A stretch of DNA of 64,000 nucleotides. It comes from Paraburkholderia xenovorans LB400. Its GTDB lineage: Bacteria; Pseudomonadota; Gammaproteobacteria; Burkholderiales; Burkholderiaceae. The notes beneath the pieces were generated by a model. It did not search any database. It worked only from the letters and a program-made list of their open reading frames with translations, and was not told the origin of the DNA. Positions 61,683 to 64,000 of this stretch are shown here, piece after piece; within the stretch, counting starts at the first letter, position 1; each line of letters begins with the position of its first letter. The DNA is taken from contig NC_007953.1 in the NCBI RefSeq assembly GCF_000013645.1, forward strand, positions 930,001-994,000, read 5' to 3'. The position numbers and the translations under genes were made by a program.

Positions 61683-62600
61683 TTACTCGTCCAATTCGAT
61701 CTCGTGCTGGGCGAGACATTCGATCGCGCGCACCAGCGCGGCATGGTCGGACTCCGCATGGCCGAGCGCCGCGGCAGTCTGCATCAATTGCGCGGCGTTC
61801 GCCGCTTGCGGCAGCGCCAGCGAAAGCGTGCGTGCGCTTTGCAACGCGATATTCAAATCCTTCTGGTGCAAGCGGATGCGGAATCCAGGCTGAAAAGTAC
61901 GCTTGATCATCCGTTCCCCGTGCACTTCAAGCACGCGTGACGCAGCGAATCCACCCATCAGCGCCTGCCTGATCCGTCCCGGATCTGCACCCGCCCTTGA
62001 AGCGAAGACGAGCGCCTCGCTGACCGCCACGATATTCGAGGCGACAATGATCTGATTGGCAACCTTGCAGATCTGACCGTCACCCACGCCGCCGACCCGT
62101 GTGACGTTCTTTCCCATTAACAGCAGCAGTGGCTTGATACGCTCGAACGACTCCTCCGCACCGCCGACCATGATAGTCAGACTGGCCGCCTTCGCACCGA
62201 CTTCGCCACCCGACACCGGCGCGTCCAGATAGTCGCCGCCGACTTTGCCGATCCGCTCGGCGAATGTTCTTGTCGCAAGCGGATCAATCGAACTGCAATC
62301 GACCACGAGCTTGCGCGTTGCGCCACCATGATCGCCCAGTCCGGTTGCAACGCCTTCCGTGCCAAACAGGACCTGTTCGACATCCGGCGTATCGGGCAAC
62401 ATCAGGAATACGACGTCCGCCTGTCCGGCGACCGCTGCCGGTGTTGCACAGATTACTGTGTCACCTTGCGCGATTGCGTCCGGCACCTTGCTCCGGGTAT
62501 TGACGAAAAGCCGATGGCCCGCTGCCAGCAGATGTGCGGCCATCGGTGAACCCATGATGCCGAGTCCGATGAATCCAACCTTCAGCTCATTGCTTGCCAT
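61683..62600 (-). CDS. Tartronate-semialdehyde-reductase-like beta-hydroxyacid dehydrogenase (GarR/GlxR)
   Basis: A 305-residue enzyme from the ATG at 62600 (MASNELKVGFIGLGIMG), with better ribosome spacing than the ATG six bases out. GLGIMG is the Rossmann motif near 13, DAPVSGGEVGA is near 125, and the lysine K in DGQICKVANQ is near 175. The pairing with a hydroxypyruvate-isomerase-like gene (14-base overlap) is the glyoxylate-to-glycerate arrangement, where Hyi and GarR interconvert tartronate semialdehyde, hydroxypyruvate and glycerate. Confidence 0.9.
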   Translation of the reverse strand: MASNELKVGFIGLGIMGSPMAAHLLAAGHRLFVNTRSKVPDAIAQGDTVICATPAAVAGQADVVFLMLPDTPDVEQVLFGTEGVATGLGDHGGATRKLVVDCSSIDPLATRTFAERIGKVGGDYLDAPVSGGEVGAKAASLTIMVGGAEESFERIKPLLLLMGKNVTRVGGVGDGQICKVANQIIVASNIVAVSEALVFASRAGADPGRIRQALMGGFAASRVLEVHGERMIKRTFQPGFRIRLHQKDLNIALQSARTLSLALPQAANAAQLMQTAAALGHAESDHAALVRAIECLAQHEIELDE

Positions 62601-63390
62601 GGTCATACTCCGCTTGAATCGAGTCCTTCAGCCAATCAAGGCTGTTGATCGTCGTACTGGCGGGGATATATTCGCAACCGATGTATCCGTCATAGCCAAG
62701 TGTGTCGATATAGGGCAACAGCCACCGAAAATTGATCTCGCCTGTACCGGGCTCGTGACGCCCCGGGTTGTCGGCCAACTGCATATGACCGATCAGCGGA
62801 AGATGCCGCTGGATCGTGTTAGCGAGTTCGCCCTTCATCCTCTGCGCATGATAAATGTCGTATTGAACAAAAAGATTGAAAACGCCTGCGTCATGAATCA
62901 GCGATACCGCATCGTCGGTGTTCGTCAGCACGAAACCAGGAACATCAAACGTGTTGACCGGCTCGATCAGCAACGCAATTCCCACCTTTTCAAGTTTAGA
63001 CGCAGCCCATTTCAGGTTCGCCAGCAATGTGCTTCTGGCTTCGTCATCGACAACGCCGGCGGGCAATTTGCCAGCGAGACAGTTTAGGCGCGAACAGCCG
63101 AGCACCTGCGCATACTCGAGCGCAAGCCATACCCCGTCACGAAACTCGCCGACCCGGTCGGGATGGCAGGCGATCCCACGTTCGCCGGCCTCCCAGTCGC
63201 CCGCGGGCAAATTGAACAATGCCAGTGCAAGCCCGTTTTCGTTCAGCGTGGAGGCCAGCTCGTGCTTGTCCAGCGCATAGGGAAACTGGCATTCGACAGC
63301 TTTGAACCCTGCGCTGCGCGCCGCTGCAATGCGTTCGAGAAACGGCACGTCAGTGAAGAGCATCGACAGATTGGCAGCGAAGGTTGGCAT
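62587..63390 (-). CDS. Hydroxypyruvate isomerase-like protein (Hyi/OtnI family)
   Basis: A 267-residue TIM-barrel isomerase. MPTFAANLSMLFTDVPFLERIAAARSAGFKAVECQFPY is a typical beginning, and metal-site segments are IEPVNTFDVPG, YDIYHAQRMKG, HMQLADNPGRHEPGTGEINF and CEYIPAS. Family members isomerise hydroxypyruvate or 2-oxotetronate. It overlaps GarR and so feeds glycerate formation from a C2 or C3 unit. In the cluster this would dispose of glycolate- or glyoxylate-type fragments. Confidence 0.88.
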   Translation of the reverse strand: MPTFAANLSMLFTDVPFLERIAAARSAGFKAVECQFPYALDKHELASTLNENGLALALFNLPAGDWEAGERGIACHPDRVGEFRDGVWLALEYAQVLGCSRLNCLAGKLPAGVVDDEARSTLLANLKWAASKLEKVGIALLIEPVNTFDVPGFVLTNTDDAVSLIHDAGVFNLFVQYDIYHAQRMKGELANTIQRHLPLIGHMQLADNPGRHEPGTGEINFRWLLPYIDTLGYDGYIGCEYIPASTTINSLDWLKDSIQAEYDHGKQ

Positions 63391-63485
63391 GGCGGTTGGA
63401 ACCCGGCAGTTTAAAGGGTCGGCGACGCGAGTGTCGTCGCTTCCATTGCCGGCTCATTAGAGGGCATCGGATCCGCCAGATCAAA

Positions 63486-63497
63486 CAAAATATTTTG
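63486..63497. promoter_or_regulatory. 12-bp perfect palindrome CAAAATATTTTG
   Basis: It lies in the 133-nt gap between the TetR gene end and the hydroxypyruvate-isomerase start, 96 bp upstream of the latter. An operator for the neighbouring TetR protein is possible but unproven. Confidence 0.4.
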
Positions 63498-63523
63498 ATG
63501 CCGTGTTCGCGTATTCTCGGCGG

Positions 63524-64000
63524 CTATGGCGGCGCCTTGCTCAGGGCCTTCCACATGGCGGTTGTATCGGCTCGAAATGCCGAGGCCTCGGGCGCATTGC
63601 GTCCGGAGCGGCGCAGAAATACGATCAGTCCCTGCCAATGAGAAAAGAGCAGCGCTCCGCGGACGCGACATGCCTCTGGCGTAAGCTCGGCGTTGATCTG
63701 TGCGACGAGCGAGCCGAACAGATCCTGAAACTCCCGGTTTATCTCGACCAGCAACTCGCGCACCGATGACTGATGCTCGGCAAGGCACCAGCACTCGAAA
63801 GAAAACGGGCTCACGACGTTCTCCCGTGCATCAAGCGCCGCGAACGTCTCATCCAGGATCTCGTCCAGCCGCGCCTCCGCGGACCGTGAGTCGTCGTTGG
63901 CCAGCAGACGATAACGCTTGAGGTTCTGGTTGGCCATCTCCTCGATCGTAGAATGGAGCAGCGACTCCCGGTTGCCGAAGTAATGCTGCAGCGTGCTAAG
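63524..64000 (-). CDS. TetR-family regulator, N-terminus cut by window edge
   Basis: The frame is open from 64000 to the stop at 63524 (about 158 residues visible). The visible start LSTLQHYFGNRESLLHSTIEEM is the end of the TetR recognition-helix region, so about 40-60 N-terminal residues lie beyond the window. The remainder is an all-helical ligand domain (LDEILDETFAALDARENVVSPFSFECWC to GALLFSHWQGLIVFLRRSG). It is upstream of the Hyi-GarR genes on the same strand and could control them or the whole oxygenase cluster. Confidence 0.88.
   Translation of the reverse strand, partial: LSTLQHYFGNRESLLHSTIEEMANQNLKRYRLLANDDSRSAEARLDEILDETFAALDARENVVSPFSFECWCLAEHQSSVRELLVEINREFQDLFGSLVAQINAELTPEACRVRGALLFSHWQGLIVFLRRSGRNAPEASAFRADTTAMWKALSKAPP

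Noticed and set aside
1..64000. CRISPR arrays, tRNA or rRNA genes, intact insertion sequences
   Set aside because: No regularly spaced repeats, cloverleaf-like segments, rRNA stretches or complete transposase genes were seen.

Overview
The window is a GC-rich accessory catabolic region from a Gram-negative betaproteobacterium, most likely Paraburkholderia, Caballeronia or a close relative. The reasons are the four trimeric porins of the Burkholderiales type (each starting its mature part with AQSSVTLYG or similar), the many LysR, IclR and TetR regulators each next to its own operon, the MFS and ABC importers, and a BoxR/BzdR-type regulator. No rRNA, tRNA, CRISPR array, replication gene or intact insertion sequence was seen.

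Region A (1-12.5 kb) looks like a sugar-acid or short hydroxy-acid locus. A LysR regulator (cut by the window edge) is divergent from an ACS-type MFS transporter, an SDR, an IlvD/Edd-type dehydratase, a beta-hydroxyacid dehydrogenase and an MHS-type transporter. Facing them are a D-erythronate-dehydrogenase-like epimerase-fold enzyme, a FAH-family hydrolase, an alpha/beta hydrolase and an SMP-30 lactonase. Two genes here are decayed: a histidinol-dehydrogenase-family gene reduced to its N terminus and an ABM monooxygenase with an in-frame TGA. Region B (12.7-26.2 kb) holds two MFS plus porin sets, a NodD-like LysR gene, an NTF2-fold protein, a chemoreceptor, and an IclR-flanked run of phenylacetate-CoA-ligase-like protein, amidohydrolase, gamma-carbonic-anhydrase-like protein and thiolase, suggesting side-chain degradation of an aromatic acid through CoA thioesters.

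Region C (26.6-32.1 kb) has a BKACE, a carnitine-dehydrogenase-like enzyme and an enoyl-CoA hydratase, divergent from a BoxR-like regulator across a region with a perfect 20-bp palindrome, then a porin. Region D (32.2-36.7 kb) is a putative organosulfur operon (rhodanese, TauD-type dioxygenase, SBP, permease, ATPase) ending in a clear rho-independent terminator. Region E (36.7-41.1 kb) has a DHA2 efflux pump followed by an AbrB-type antitoxin and an unusual gene that joins a PIN toxin domain, degenerate in its later acidic residues, to a MarR regulator. An IS3-type remnant and a porin follow. A similar imperfect palindrome occurs at both ends of the divergent control region.

Region F (41.3-63.4 kb) is the most interesting part: about 22 kb with a branched-chain-amino-acid-type ABC importer (fused LivHM), a three-gene Rieske dioxygenase set, two bicupins, a CYP with its own 3Fe-4S-type ferredoxin, a GMC oxidoreductase, an amidohydrolase, an aldo/keto reductase, a periplasmic binding protein, a flavin reductase, one ferredoxin reductase, an extra ribB, a bacterial-luciferase-like monooxygenase, a small ABM protein, a second BKACE, a tartronate-semialdehyde-reductase-like enzyme and a hydroxypyruvate-isomerase-like enzyme. 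A partial TetR gene closes the window. It reads as a self-contained pathway with three oxygenase systems, a shared reductase and its own FMN-precursor enzyme, acting on an unknown substrate. Functions are family-level inferences from sequence reading only.
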